Source: Maratus speciosus
Lineage: Eukaryota > Arthropoda > Arachnida > Araneae > Salticidae
Assembly: GCA_963932465.1 (NCBI GenBank)
Contig: OZ010795.1
Span: 520,929,451 to 520,993,450 of the forward strand
Direction of reading: 5' to 3'
DNA: 64,000 nt
Within the stretch, counting starts at the first letter, position 1; the number at the start of each line of letters is the position of its first letter. Below the pieces are notes generated by a model. That model was not told the DNA's origin. It searched no databases and saw only the letters and a program-made list of their open reading frames with translations. The position numbers and the translations under genes are program-made. This document shows positions 24,421-36,559 of this stretch, piece after piece.

Positions 24421-24865
24421 TTTGGGATTGGCACATCCAACTAGTTTCATTTTATGAAAATTCAAATAATTTAAACGATATAAAATTGAAATTTCTTGTA
24501 ACCACCGTAGAATAAAATGGTTCCTTCTAAAAATTATTGAGAGAATTATTTCTCTAACATAATCGTATATTTTAGCTTAGCTTGACACTTTTGAAATTTA
24601 CGTTGCCCATATATGAGTAACTGATAAAAAAATTAAAACTCATTCAAATCTTTTAACGCCACTCTGTGCATTTATACAAGTGATAGGTTTTTCATACATA
24701 GATTAGATTACATCTATAAATTTGCCATTCATCAAAATATTATAATGAAGTTTTAATTAGCGGGAAAGTCCATAGTCAAACAAAAATACATATTTCGCAG
24801 TCTACATCCACACACGACACTAATCATCATGAAACATCCGAATTCCTTCTCTCCTATAATACCTC
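24421..24865. other. AT-rich, no gene seen
   Basis: No recognisable feature between two repeat elements. Confidence 0.4.
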
Positions 24866-25504
24866 TAATAATAAGCTCGACGCAGCAGCTGTCGTTCGGT
24901 AGCTTCAGAGCACCGAGCGCTACCTTCCCGCTTTTCAGTGTCTTTAATTTGTGTAATTTCCCTTTTAAATTTGCCCGGTTTTAATTTTTTTTTCCAACGT
25001 GGCTTCCGCTAGATATCCCGCTCTTATACTCGGGACGTGACTGTAAGAGATTCTAGCGGATGCCAGGTTAAAAAAAAATCAAAAAATAAAACCGGACAAA
25101 TTTAAAAGTGAACTTTCACAAATTAAAGACATCGAAAAGCGGGAACGGAGACCTCGGCTCTCTGAAGCTACCGAACGACCGCTGCTGTGTCGAGCTTATT
25201 ATTAGTCTCGGTCAGCGTTTGGCGGAGGGTGGGTGGGTCAACCGCCGTGGTGAGTGGCCTCTTTCCATAAGCTTTTCTTCTCTTATTCCGACTCTTTTGT
25301 GGAAGCAAGGTTCATACGTCCCAGCCACGTTCCGAGTATAAGAGACTGTACCGGAAGTCAGGTTGACAAAAAAAAAAATCAAAAATTAAAGCCGAACAAA
25401 TTAAAAAGTGAAATTACACAAATTAAAGACATTTAAAAGCGGGAACGGAGGACTTGAGCCTCTGAAGCTACCGAACGACCGCTGTTGCGTCGAGCTTATT
25501 ATTA
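24866..25504. mobile_element. Compound inverted/direct repeat element
   Basis: The left edge TAATAATAAGCTCGACGCAG is mirrored at the right by GCGTCGAGCTTATTATTA. Three copies of one module of about 150 bp are present: one reversed (24866-25010) and two direct (about 25065-25202 and 25365-25504). The module contains GAAGCTACCGAACGACCGCTG, AAAAGCGGGAACGGAG and AAATTAAAGACAT. Between them is a GC-richer piece with CTTATACTCGGGACGTG in both orientations. The frames at 25108-25436 are not recognised and probably come from the repeats. Confidence 0.6.
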
Positions 25505-25649
25505 TAAGACTATATAAAGGTAGCTAGTATTATTATAAATAGAGTATATAAGTGTATTTTCCTTATGCACACCATATATGCGTGTGTTAATTTAGTTTAT
25601 GTAAAAATTGCGTATAACAGTTCAAAATAAACATTTAACAATTTAACAG

Positions 25650-25935
25650 GAACTCTTTTGCGCTGCTTTATTTATGATCTCTGTAACTTGTTTACCATAT
25701 GTAATGTACTAAACTTTAGTTATGTTAGGAAACGTTTAACTTAACTCAAAACGTCCTTTCGGCAATTACATGAGACTGTAATTAATTCGAATTCTTTTGT
25801 GCTGCTCAGTTTATGATCCCTACAACTTATTTACCACATGTAATGTACTAAACTTTATTTACATTTGAAAACTTATAACTCAATTCAAAACGTACTTTTG
25901 ACAATTTCCGCTGACAGATAGTAATGTGTTTTAAT
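25650..25935. repeat. Tandem duplication of a 143-bp unit
   Basis: Two diverged copies starting with AACTCTTTTGCGCTGCT (25650) and AATTCTTTTGTGCTGCT (25793). Both contain TAATGTACTAAACTTTA and AACTCAAAACGT. No coding sequence. Confidence 0.7.
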
Positions 25936-25941
25936 TCAGAC

Positions 25942-26075
25942 CTATATATATATGCACTCCTTTTGTGCAGCCCTATACATATATGCATCCCTTTTGTGCA
26001 GCTCTATATATAAATGCATCCCTTTTGTGCAGGTCTATATATAAATGCACCCCTTGTGTGCAGTCCTATATATAA
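25942..26075. repeat. Short tandem repeat, about 31-bp unit
   Basis: Four units of CTATATATAAATGCATCCC followed by TTTTGTGCAG, with small changes. It directly follows the 143-bp duplication and shares the CTTTTGTGC core with it, so the short repeat may have arisen from that sequence. Confidence 0.75.
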
Positions 26076-26105
26076 TCTATACAACTTCTACATAGCACAT
26101 ACTAC

Positions 26106-26993
26106 GCTGGTTATCAAAAATTAAGGAAAAGTCACAAAATGCCAATTTTTAAATACGAGAATACTCAAAAGGAAGTAATATAATTCGAATAATTACTATT
26201 CCTACAGAACAGCTAGTCCATATAACATCTCATTCAGGTCACACATGGTCACAAGAGTCACAGTCACTACGGCGAAACAAAAAATAGGAAATTCCATACG
26301 TCTCTTTTATGAGTCTCAAATGACTTCTATATGTGACTCCACTGACAGGTCACCGTGACTGCTGCTTTGTGGCGAGTCACCAGGTGACTTCACAATGTCA
26401 TTTCATTGAGACTCTCGTGTGACTTTCATCTGGAGACTCAATTTCAAAGTCATTGTGAACGTTGCATTATGATAAATCACCAAATAATGTCAAATTAAAG
26501 TCACATGGTGACTTTTCACCACTTTTCACAGTGGTGACTTTACAGTAGGGTCTCTATCACCATTTGACAAGGTCATGTGACAGAAAGTCATCATGTGACT
26601 TTAATGTGACATTATTTGGTGATTTATTATAATGCAACGTGCACAATGACTTTGAAATTGAATCTGCAGATGAGAGTCCACGAGAGTCTCAATGAAACGA
26701 CATTGCAAAGTCTCCTAGGGACTCGTCACAAAGCAGTAGTCACAGTGACCTGTCAGTGGAGTTACATATAGTAGTCATTTGAGACTCATAAAAGAGACGT
26801 ATGGAATTTCCTATTTTTTGTTTCGCCGTAGTGACTGTGACTCTTGTGACCATGTGTGACCTGAATGAGATGTTATATGGACTAGCTGTTCTGCAGAGAT
26901 AGTAATTATTCAAATTATATTACTTCCTTTTGAGAATTTGCGTATTTGAAAATTAGCATTTTGTGACTTTTCCTTAATTTTTGATAACCAGTG
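26106..26993. mobile_element. 888-bp Tc1/mariner-type hairpin element rich in GTCAC/GTGAC
   Basis: Flanked by TA at 26104-26105 and 26994-26995. Ends are CGCTGGTTATCAAAAATTAA and, reversed from the right, CACTGGTTATCAAAAATTAA. The two arms stay complementary for almost 420 bp each, meeting near 26530-26560. The inner arms are packed with GTCAC, GTGAC and GAGTC words in both orientations. No frame encodes a transposase. A long hairpin like this is a non-autonomous element that would give double-stranded RNA if transcribed. Confidence 0.8.
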
Positions 26994-27112
26994 TATATTG
27001 AAGCTTAGTTAAACTTGAAAATGCAATACGATTGATAACGCGTTTCCAGAAATTTTTCACCATAGATTAAAATGTAACTGAATCATTTTTAGAAGATTTA
27101 AAATAACGTTAA

Positions 27113-27315
27113 CACTATTTCTACCGGAGTCAAACGACGCAATTTAATATTTTGATTTGTGGTTATTTTAAACATTATTTTTAAATTAAAATAATCACAA
27201 ATCCATTAAAATACACTGAATCGTTGAATTATGATTGTCTTAAGTTAAAAATTACACATAAATAACCATAAATTAATATCATAGAAGGTGTCATTTGACA
27301 CCGTAAGAAATAGTG
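27113..27315. mobile_element. piggyBac-type MITE
   Basis: TTAA flanks both ends (27109-27112 and 27316-27319). The inverted ends are CACTATTTCTACCGGAGTCA and, reversed, CACTATTTCTTACGGTGTCA. The inner sequence has further matching blocks (ATTTGTGGTTATT / AAATAATCACAAAT). TTAA duplications are the mark of piggyBac-type insertion. No transposase. A second CACTATTTTCTA motif just downstream (27326) may be a relic of another copy. Confidence 0.8.
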
Positions 27316-27319
27316 TTAA

Positions 27320-28660
27320 ACATGCACTATTTTCTATAAGGCAGAAGCTATCATATAACTCAATATACCATATAGATTCTATTATGTTAGACATTGAATA
27401 GCATCGTGAATACTCATTTCAAACAATCCCTACGTAGAGTTGAATACTTTGAGTGTTTCTCAAAATAAAAAAAAAGAAAAAAGTTGACGCTCAGCTTCGT
27501 ACATAAAGCACATTATTTTTTGTCTAAATAACATGCAGCGTTTAACTGCAGCTTTTACTGTGACTCTTTAACTGTAACTTTTACTGACATTTTATCTAAG
27601 CATAATTCTGACTTTATAATTCAGTAAACATGCAACTGAAATTTATATTTTGGAAGTACATGCAACATAACTCTAACCGTATCTGTGTTTGGCAGTCAGA
27701 TTGCCACTGTTGTGCGTGTAGCATGAATGCACACCTCTTGTATTTTTACTTAAAACGTAATACCGTTTTATGAGTTGTTACTGATTTGATTAGTTTTAAT
27801 TTTTTATCACCCTACAAATGTCTTAATTACGCCACATAGAACAACAAAATTTTTCTTTCATGGCGGTGTTATTGGATGGGCTTATAATCTCGACCACTAT
27901 AAACGCATATCAACTTCAGTAGGTTTGTAGCATTAAAACATCGTTAAAATATTCTTATCTTCGACAGACCATATCCGAAGTTTCTTGTGTATTCTTATAA
28001 ATGAAGGCCTGGTGATGTAAGCTACATTTTAAGTAGTGAACGTCTTTTTGTAAATTTCAATAACGTATGTTAGTTTCGTGACAATTTAAGTATATACAAG
28101 CACGTACAGAGGGAATTACAGCCGGCACAAATTATCAGGGCCCAGATCTTCTAGGGCGCCCTGCTTCTGTTCTGATTTAAAAAAAATAAATAAATAAAAC
28201 CAGAAAAAATGGGCATTTAATTTATTGTTTCAAAATTTTAAATTAACTAACAAATAGTAAAACTGAAAAGCCAGAATTTACTATAATGTCTTTAGAGAAC
28301 GGGGTAGGGTCACAAGGCCAATGTATGTATCAAATATTTGAAAATTCATTTAATATTAAGAAAGTTTTTTAATGGCCCCCATGTTTTAATAATGTGTCTG
28401 ATTTCAGATGCGCGAACAGGAATGAGGTGGAAAGTTGGGTAAAGTCACAGGTTAAGTTTTTGCATTTTATTTCTTTCAATACTTTCAATTTGTTTATTAA
28501 AAATTAAATAATGAATTCGATTTAAATTTAATTATATTTTGAATATTTCAAAGCTCTATTTAAAATCGTTAGATGAAAAATTTTTACAAATGAAACGTAA
28601 AATGTACTGTAAAAGAACAACTATAAAATTCTCTAAACTTCTATGAAAAATCACTTGAAT
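27320..28660. other. AT-rich, no gene seen
   Basis: Short GC-rich patch near 28120-28170 but no recognisable gene or element edge. Confidence 0.4.
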
Positions 28661-28664
28661 ACAT

Positions 28665-29047
28665 CAAACTAAATTAATATTTACTTAAAGTGATAAAATA
28701 CTTATAACAAAGCGAAGAAATGCCTTTGTTTATTCATGTTAGACATGTTTCATTGCTCCGACGACAACTTTCTCAATAATAAATATGATACAAATGTTTT
28801 CGCAAAAAACATTTTAATTGAAAACTGGTAAGCAAATATCACGCTTGAGTTCACGTGATTTTTGTTTACCAGTTTTAATTTAAAAATTTTTTAAAGAATA
28901 TATTTGTATCACATTTATTATTAAGTTATTATATTATGCTGCCTTCGGAGCAATGAAACATGTCTAATATGAATAAATAAAGTTTTTTTTTTTTTCTGTC
29001 TTGTTAAAAATATTTTATCGCTTTAAGTAAATATTAATTTAGTTTAA
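28665..29047. mobile_element. 380-bp foldback element
   Basis: Left arm begins AAACTAAATTAATATTTACT; right arm ends with its reverse complement AGTAAATATTAATTTAGTTT. The arms include ATTCATGTTAGACATGTTTC and GAAACATGTCTAATATGAAT, then GATACAAAT and AACTGGTAA, around a loop near 28840 (CACGCTTGAGTTCACGTG). The right arm has a T-run insertion at 28983. Target duplication not clear. Confidence 0.7.
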
Positions 29048-30406
29048 TAAAATTCTAAGCAAATACTATATAGATATTTAAAAATGGTACTATCAAACAA
29101 TTTTCTTCTAATAGGGTAAAGCCTGTTTATAGAGGAATCCTGCTATAAACGGAAAAAATCGTATTCCAGCCCCCTAAAATATTATGCAGTTATACATTTT
29201 AAAATAAAAACAATTGTATAAAATGGCATTGGTCGTATTTATTTCCATCTAAGCAGGCTTCGGTATTAAAGTGAAATGATTACATAATTATAGAAAGAAA
29301 TTCTTTAAAATACCGTTATGTAAATAATATTTTATATGTTCCCTCTTCATTCACTGTCTGTATATTTAAGGAATACAATTGAACGTCTCTTAACACTTCA
29401 TCAATTTATCAACATCAAAGAAAATATTATCTGAATAATTCAGCATATTCCGTGATCTGTTTTACAAAGGTTCTAAAATCATATTTCATACAAAATGTAT
29501 TTCGTGCAAATTTACACATTACATCATGTTGAATATTTGTCAAGATAAATTTATCAAATGGCCACGTAATATAACAAAAGATTGTGTGCTCAAAGAAATG
29601 AAATATTTAGGTGCGTAAATTATAGATATAGGAATCTATCTGTTTCTGTAATCTGTTCTGGTTCTGTAATCTTCAAACGAAAATAAATTTATAGAAGATA
29701 ATTTAAAAGTAAAAAGACTTTGTTGAAATATTATTTTAGCAACATATGCTTGAATAACATTGTTTTAGGTTTTAGTTTTACGTTTTCAGAAGTATTGCAT
29801 GTTGAAAGTAAACTTCATAAAACCGGTTATTGGAGCAGTATGGATATATCTCATGAATTAATAAATTCTAAAATTTTAGCAAATTTTAGTTCTTTTAAAA
29901 TTTTCTGCACACTTTAAATTACATTTTTTTGTATAAAAATGAAACATACATGTTTTCCGCCACAATAAGGAAATCAATTCTTAAATTAAATAAAAAATAT
30001 TTTAATTTTCTTTTTGAAAGATAATTTGAAAGATAACCATAATATTTTTCAAAAAATAAATTGATTACAAAATTTGCAGAAATTTATTTCAAATAATACC
30101 TTCTAATTATTAATAATATCTTTGTTTGTCCCATACATTAAAATAGGGTATCTTATGAAGTATAGTATAGTGTTCCAAATTATAAATAAATCAAAAATAA
30201 TTTAGCGGTAATTATAATTGAAGAGTCTTTAAATAAAATGTATTTTTATCTTCTCCACGCAGGAAAATATAAACTAGACACTAGTTACTAGAGTACTAAT
30301 TTATCTTGAAAAATTGTTTGGAAACAATTTACGGAACTACTTTTCTTTTCTTATTCATTCAATCATATTTTTGTGTTCTTCGCAAGGCATTCTCACAAAA
30401 TTCTAC

Positions 30407-30444
<38 letters not shown>

Positions 30445-30583
30445 ATAAACATAAACATAAACTTGCATATAACATACAATGTTAAATGTATAAATGTTCA
30501 TGAGGTATTGAAAAAAAAATAAAATAAGAAATATGGATAAGTATCAGACAATTTTGGAGAAGGTGAGGAAGATAACGCTAATG
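29048..30583. other. AT-rich, no gene seen
   Basis: Contains a poly(A) run near 30411-30443 leading into repeated ACATAA units. No gene or element edge seen. Confidence 0.4.
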
Positions 30584-30585
30584 TA

Positions 30586-31184
30586 CAGTGTGCCCATGAT
30601 TAAACGACCCTATTTTAAATTTGTCTGCAGACGAAACTGTTGTTCTTAAAGTTGCACAATTTTATGAAAGACATAACAAAGAAATGGGAATTTGTTTAAG
30701 CGAAAAAACAAATTTTCAAAATGTCTCCACTAGAGGAAGATTTTTAACAAATTACATAATTAGCAATTTAGAATACATGTAAGACAGTTAAGAAATTTTA
30801 TTTATTAAGTTTACCTCCTCTCAATGACAGCATTTCACGACATGTTCTTAGCATTTCTCAGAACACACTGCGGGAAACTATGGACAACATACAATCTTAC
30901 GATTCCAAATGGTATTTGAAAATTATAATCATCATGTGGAACATATTTGATTGTAATAAAATTTGTAAACTATTGTAAATGTATGCTAAATGTGTAGTTC
31001 GTTAAAAACACTATCTGGCGGCGAATTTTATTATTATTATTATTATTAATTTGCTCAAACAAATTCCCAAGACTTTATTGTTTCCAAATTTTCACAAAAA
31101 TTACTCAAAATTTCCCAACATTCTGAACAAGAGTTTCATCTGTCGACAAATTTAAAATAGGGTTGCTTGATTATAGACACCCTG
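30586..31184. mobile_element. TA-flanked TIR element, 599 bp
   Basis: Ends: CAGTGTGCCCATGATTAAAC on the left and, reversed from the right, CAGGGTGTCTATAATCAAGC. Matching continues through CCCTATTTTAAATTTGTC and AGACGAAACT / AGATGAAACT, about 65 bp. TA flanks both ends (30584-30585 and 31185-31186). An ATT microsatellite lies inside at 31030. No transposase frame. Confidence 0.75.
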
Positions 31185-32185
31185 TAGATTAAAACTAATG
31201 ATCAAATAGATAAAATGAATGGAAATTTGTCGTAAATTTAATTTTCGTTTAAGATAACGCTTTAAAATCTGTTTTTTGGAAGTACTTTTTTTAACCACAC
31301 ACGCTGCTTTTTAATGTTCGTCATTTTTCATGAAAAGACAACGTGGTAAATATTATTATGTTTTAAATCCAGATTAATCAGAAATACATTTATTCTTCTG
31401 CTTCTTTATTTTCGTATGTTTCATTTTAAATTATTCCATAACGTATAAATACCACCTGTTATGAAGATGTTGTGCCAAATTGCATATTTAATTTTTTTCT
31501 TCAGTTAAGTAAATTTATACGGAAGATAGTAGCCTTCCCTAAAACACATTTTATCATTATTAAAAGAAATTATTTTTTTTTTATCATAGTCTATTTACAT
31601 TTATTTATTAAATAATTTTATACTGAAGTCTGTTTTATTTAGTTTATTTTTTTTAAAAAAGAAGTAATTAAAAATAAGATGAAAACATCACATTTATACA
31701 GGGTGACTCATAAATATCGAAACAATAGGCTATGTCCTTAAATATTGCCCTTAGGCACATACTTCCACTTGCAAAGATTCATAAAAAAAGGTGCAAAATT
31801 TGATGAGATAATTTACAACTCCATGGGGGGGGGGGGTATATTTGAACAAAAAATACAAAAATTAAATTTTTATGCAGCTCCCGTAGAGTAGAATTTCCGA
31901 GTAGGACAATTTTCCTTATCCATTCCTGAATTAAACACAAAGAAATTCATCTTGGAGATAATGAACTTCGTGGAGATAATGTAAACCAAAATTCGTGACT
32001 TACACCATTTACCCATGCCTCTGAGCGACGAGCTATTGACTTATTTTGAATGCAAGATAGGGATCATCCGCAAATTGTACGTTATTAAACGTCGATTTAA
32101 GACAGCGCCACCCCTTTGGACATAAAGTAGCAGCGTACAGATTTTACTTTAAACTTGCTTTCAAAATATGCTGGAGGTCTGCTTT

Positions 32186-33040
32186 AAAAGTCTGCACGAG
32201 TAGAAAAATCCAGGCCTGGGCTCAGCCAACTCATAGAAAATAAAGTTCGGCCCGGCCTGGAAAGTGTTAAAATCTCTGCCCCGAACTTGGACCGGCCTGA
32301 CTAAATGTCTGCAAAACACAGTTTTTACGTCGATATGGTTAAAAATTGTTTCGTATGAGGAGTTCCAACCGAAAATACTTACTATAGCTTTTATTTTTCA
32401 TGTTTATAATGTTCATTTATAAAAAAGCGCCGTAGGCTGTGATATATATATATTTAATGAATCTCTATTTGTATGTAAATGTTTCACTTATCATTAATAT
32501 CGTTAATCCATATTCCACGCATTGGAGACTTTGAAAAACGCTATACAGTAAAAAATGCGTTAGAGACAAGCTCCATTCTTAGCAGGTGTAAATGTAGTCT
32601 ATTCCTTTTTCAGGTATTATTATATTCATTTTGTATGTATCAACACATTTATTCGTTTCCGAAAGGATTCCGTCATAGGCAGGTTTTTTTCACTGGTTTT
32701 ACTGCATTTTAAATTTTTTGCCTAGAAATATACCATCCTTTAAAAAAATGAATTTTTAAGTTTAATTGTAAAATAATGGCAATTTAAAAATATATGCATT
32801 TTTTGTGAAAAGTTTTAGGCTGAACTAAATTTTACTGATTTTAGCACGGATCAGGTCAGTCAGAGGTAATAATTTTAATACGGGTTGGCTCAAACGTGAA
32901 AATTTCTCCCCTTGCAGACATAGGCAGAAGGAGTCCAGTCCCGGTTCGGTATGGAAAAGATACATTGGGCCTGCCCCGGCCGAGCCTTTAGGAAAAAGTA
33001 AGGTCCAGGACTGGATCGGCCCTAGAATACAGACTTTTTT
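32186..33040. mobile_element. GC-rich TIR element, decayed copy, nested
   Basis: Opens with AAAAGTCTGCACGAG and closes with ATACAGACTTTTT. Near both ends are GGCCCGGCCTGG-type words (32205-32290 and 32930-33025) that are also present in the cleaner copy at 33579-33830. The interior is AT-rich with one unrecognised frame at 32479-32712. Boundaries are approximate. Confidence 0.45.
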
Positions 33041-33578
33041 TTTAACAATTTCGCTGGGACGATTTTAAAATCTGAAGTTGTGAGGGCTAAAAATATGAAA
33101 AACTCTTAATCGGCATGTTGGAAAAAGCCTTACTTTAAACTAACTGACGGACATTTAAATAGTATAGAAAGAAGGTGGAAAGGGCAAAAGTTAAACTGAA
33201 TCAGAAGTGTAAGCTAAATGAAGGAATTACTTTACTCACCTGCAATTTTTTAAAAGGTATTTAAACTTTTTTTTTATAGGAGACAATTTTTGTTTAAGAA
33301 TTTAAAGGCGTTTTTCTGCATGGTGGATTTTTTTTTCACCATTTCTCGTCATTAAATTGTATGTCAAGAATTGTTAAAGAAAAAAAGTACAAACTTGGAA
33401 CATGTCTTTTTTGATTAGTTTAAATTAATTTTGTTTCGGCAAACCTGAAAAAAAAAATATTTTTGAAAATAGATTTTTTAAAATAAATTGCATCATTTTT
33501 TAAATTTATGTTTTAATATTTTTAAAATTAATATTTAAATAAATCCTGAAACAAAATTAAAATTATATTTCGACTTTT

Positions 33579-33830
33579 AGAGGTCTGCATGGGCCCGGCA
33601 TTGGCCCGAGATCCATACTGATTAAATTAATTTAATTGATTTTTCCACGGGCCGGGACGGTGCTGTTTTCGCTGATTTTGGTATGGACCGGTCCCAGCTG
33701 GACGGTGAACTGTAAAAATATGTAAGGGCCGTGCCGGGCTTAGGCCGAACTTTTAATTTTTACACTGGGCAGTGCCAAGATAGTTTTTCTTCTGGCCGGA
33801 CCTGTAAATTCCGGACCATGCAGACCTCTA
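33579..33830. mobile_element. GC-rich hAT-like MITE, nested
   Basis: Inverted ends AGAGGTCTGCATGG and CCATGCAGACCTCT. Inside are GGGCCCGGC, GGGCCGGGACGG and GGCCGTGCCGGGC words, far above the local GC level. End style and size resemble hAT MITEs, but flanking 8-bp duplication is not convincing (CGACTTTT against ACTCTTTT). It lies inside the 2.7-kb element. Confidence 0.6.
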
Positions 33831-34410
33831 CTCTTTTATTAAAAGAAAAAAAAATAAAATTCGACAAATACTGTTTCGAGTTATAGCGATTTTAAATTAC
33901 TCAGAAAAATTATAATCATTCAAAAAAACTTTATGAGATATTTCAGGATGTGACTTAGTTTGTAAATTATATGATTAACCATCACAAAAGAGAAAAAAAA
34001 ATCAAAATTCTAACTCAATAAATATATGTTTTGCATCTTTCCTGCAACTCTTAAAGTAACATTGTTTCTTTGGTTATAAGCCCTTCAATTTGTGTCTAAT
34101 CCCTTAAAACCTGACGGATTATTTAAATGGGCATAACTCTGTGAGTTTTATAGATATGAAGATGGCATTTCTTGTGTTTAATTCAGGAATGGATAAGGAA
34201 AATTTTCCTGATTGGAATTTTTACTCTACGGGGGGGCCGTATTAAAATTTGATTTTTGTATTTTCTCAAATAGACCCCCTATGGAGTTGCAACTTATCTC
34301 ATCAAATTTTGCACCCTTTTTTATGAAACTTTGCATTTGGAAGTATGTGCCTAGGGGCAATATTTAAGGAGATAGCCGATTGTTTCGATATTTATGAAAC
34401 ACCCTGTATA

Positions 34411-36559
34411 TAGTTTGTTTTAGATTTTGTTTATTTAATACTTATTATACATAAGAAATTCTTACTTTTTTATGACGCTATTTAAATAAAATTTGTAACT
34501 ATATGTGTTTCGAAAAATTTTACTTAAAAAGTACATACTATTTAATTAAATGTTTAAGAATTTATATTTAAAAAATTTAATTTAAACTACGAGACTAATT
34601 ATCGAAATGTTATATGAAACATGTATATTTTTTAAATACAATAATTAAGAGGATACATAATTAAGAGGATAGATACATAATTAAGAGGATACATAATTAA
34701 GAGGATACAAATACATAATTAAGAGGATTTTGCACGCTTTTACTAATCGTAAACAATTAAATATTTATTTAAATGCTCTTTGAAATGTTATTCAGGATAA
34801 TTTCTACTATAAGTTGTATTTTATATTAAAAATAATTTTTGTATTACTATTTGCTGTAATAAACGCGTATTGTTTTCAGAAAACATCATTAATATATATT
34901 TTCTAGCCGTAAATAGAAATACAAACCTTTTAAGTTAACGCTTTAAATATGCGACATTTATAAAATTAAGTTTTTAAAAAATTGAAAATATATAGCAAAG
35001 TAATGGTTGGGATAATTTTTTTTAATCATTCTCCAGACATTAAATATAGTTAAAAGATGAATACATATGCAGTGAATTATTATATACATTTTTTTAGCCT
35101 ACGGAAATAATATTTATCTTTGTATTTGTCTGGTTCTAGGAGGAAATAACACGCTAATGCAATTTAATAACAAGTAATTTTTTAAGCTGTCGTTTTATGA
35201 GGATTTTCTATTTTTGTGTAAAAGGTTTTAACAACTTATACTAACTATTGCTTGGTGGCATTGGAGCAAAGATGGATAATAATACAAATATTGGACATTA
35301 TTGTTTTATTATACGAATATTTATATATAACTTTAATGTGCACAATCATTTTTTATAGCTGTAAATTTATCATAAATCTGCAATTAGTATAGCTGTTTGT
35401 AAAGTCATCACATTGTTTCAGATAATGCGAAAAAAATCTTTACATGTTGACAAAAAATTAAGATAATTTTTTTTTAATTATTTACAATTTTAAGCACCCT
35501 TATAAATACGCAATCGATATTCATTAATGTCATACTTTTGAACTTTATGGATAGTTTCTTCATTTAAAATGTATTGTAATTGTAATATAATATATAATTG
35601 TATAAAATGTTAAATTGTTTACGATTTTAAAGATCCTTATAAATACGCATTCGATATTAATTAATGTCACACTTTTGAACTTTATGGATAGCTTCTTCTT
35701 TTAAAATGTAATACAGATTTTAAAACTCTTATGATTTGCCATTAGCTTTCTAGTTTATACTGCATAAAATATATGCATATGCTTAAATATATAAATTTTT
35801 AAAGTGCTAGTATGTATTTGGTATTTCAACTAACAAAATTTATATTCCAGATAATAATAACGTCGCTTTAATTTGCGAACAAATATTATTCTGTTTAAAT
35901 TGTATTATTCCTGCGGATATTGTTGTAATCATCAAATCTGCTGAGGAAAATAGGTCTAAACTCTTGAAAATGTTACTACATTTAAAATATAATGCTCTTC
36001 AAAGATCTTCTTTATATTTTTAAAGGATAATTATCCAGGTTAATACTTATTCATGAAACATTATAAAGATTTACTTAAATGATTGTCTATAAAAAATAAA
36101 TAATTATCTAACGAAACTAGTAAAAGGATTATTTTATTTTGACGCGTTATGTTAATGTGGTTAGGGAATTAACTCAAAACTAAATATTTAGATTTTGAGG
36201 CCTTAAAATATTTTTTAAAAAATTGTAAAGCAGCTTAAAGTAAAATTAAATCCCATAAATGTAAACAGTAATAAAGAAAAACGTTCAGAAATGTGCACAA
36301 AAAAAAATCAAATAGAATTGCAAACGATAAAAAATAAGTAAAATACAAGCGGAAAATCAATTACCAATGAATTTGTAAATGTACAGTGCTGTTCGATATG
36401 CGTTAGTCGTTGATTTTTTTGTGATTTTGCAACAGGAAAAGAAAGCTTACAGCTAAATTGATTTCCAATTGCATTAAATAATTTCTCGTAAACTTGTATG
36501 TACGAAGAACTGCGTAAAATGTAGTACTGCGTAATGTAGAAATGTAGAACTGCGTAAAT
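34411..36559. other. AT-rich with two tandem repeats, no gene seen
   Basis: Holds five units of CATAATTAAGAGGATA at about 34640-34728 and a diverged direct duplication of about 137 bp at 35480-35710 (each copy has CCTTATAAATACGCA and TTTTGAACTTTATGGATAG). No gene is visible. Confidence 0.55.

Larger units (their letters stand above)
31699..34406. mobile_element. 2.7-kb element with 245-bp inverted ends
   Basis: Left end CAGGGTGACTCATAAATATC and, reversed from the right, CAGGGTGTTTCATAAATATC. The inverted ends run about 245 bp each (to 31945 and from 34166) and include GGCACATACTTCCA, GCAAAATTTGATGAGATAA and TTCCTTATCCATTCCTG. TATA (or TA) is duplicated at both edges (31695-31698, 34407-34410). 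The middle has no recognisable transposase and contains two GC-rich nested elements. The terminus resembles that of 30586-31184, so both may share a mobilising transposase. Confidence 0.75.

Noticed and set aside
22818..24440. Many frames with SVCPSVRPS repeats and repeated peptides
   Set aside because: Products of the GTCTGTCC tract and 155-bp tandem units of a non-coding element.
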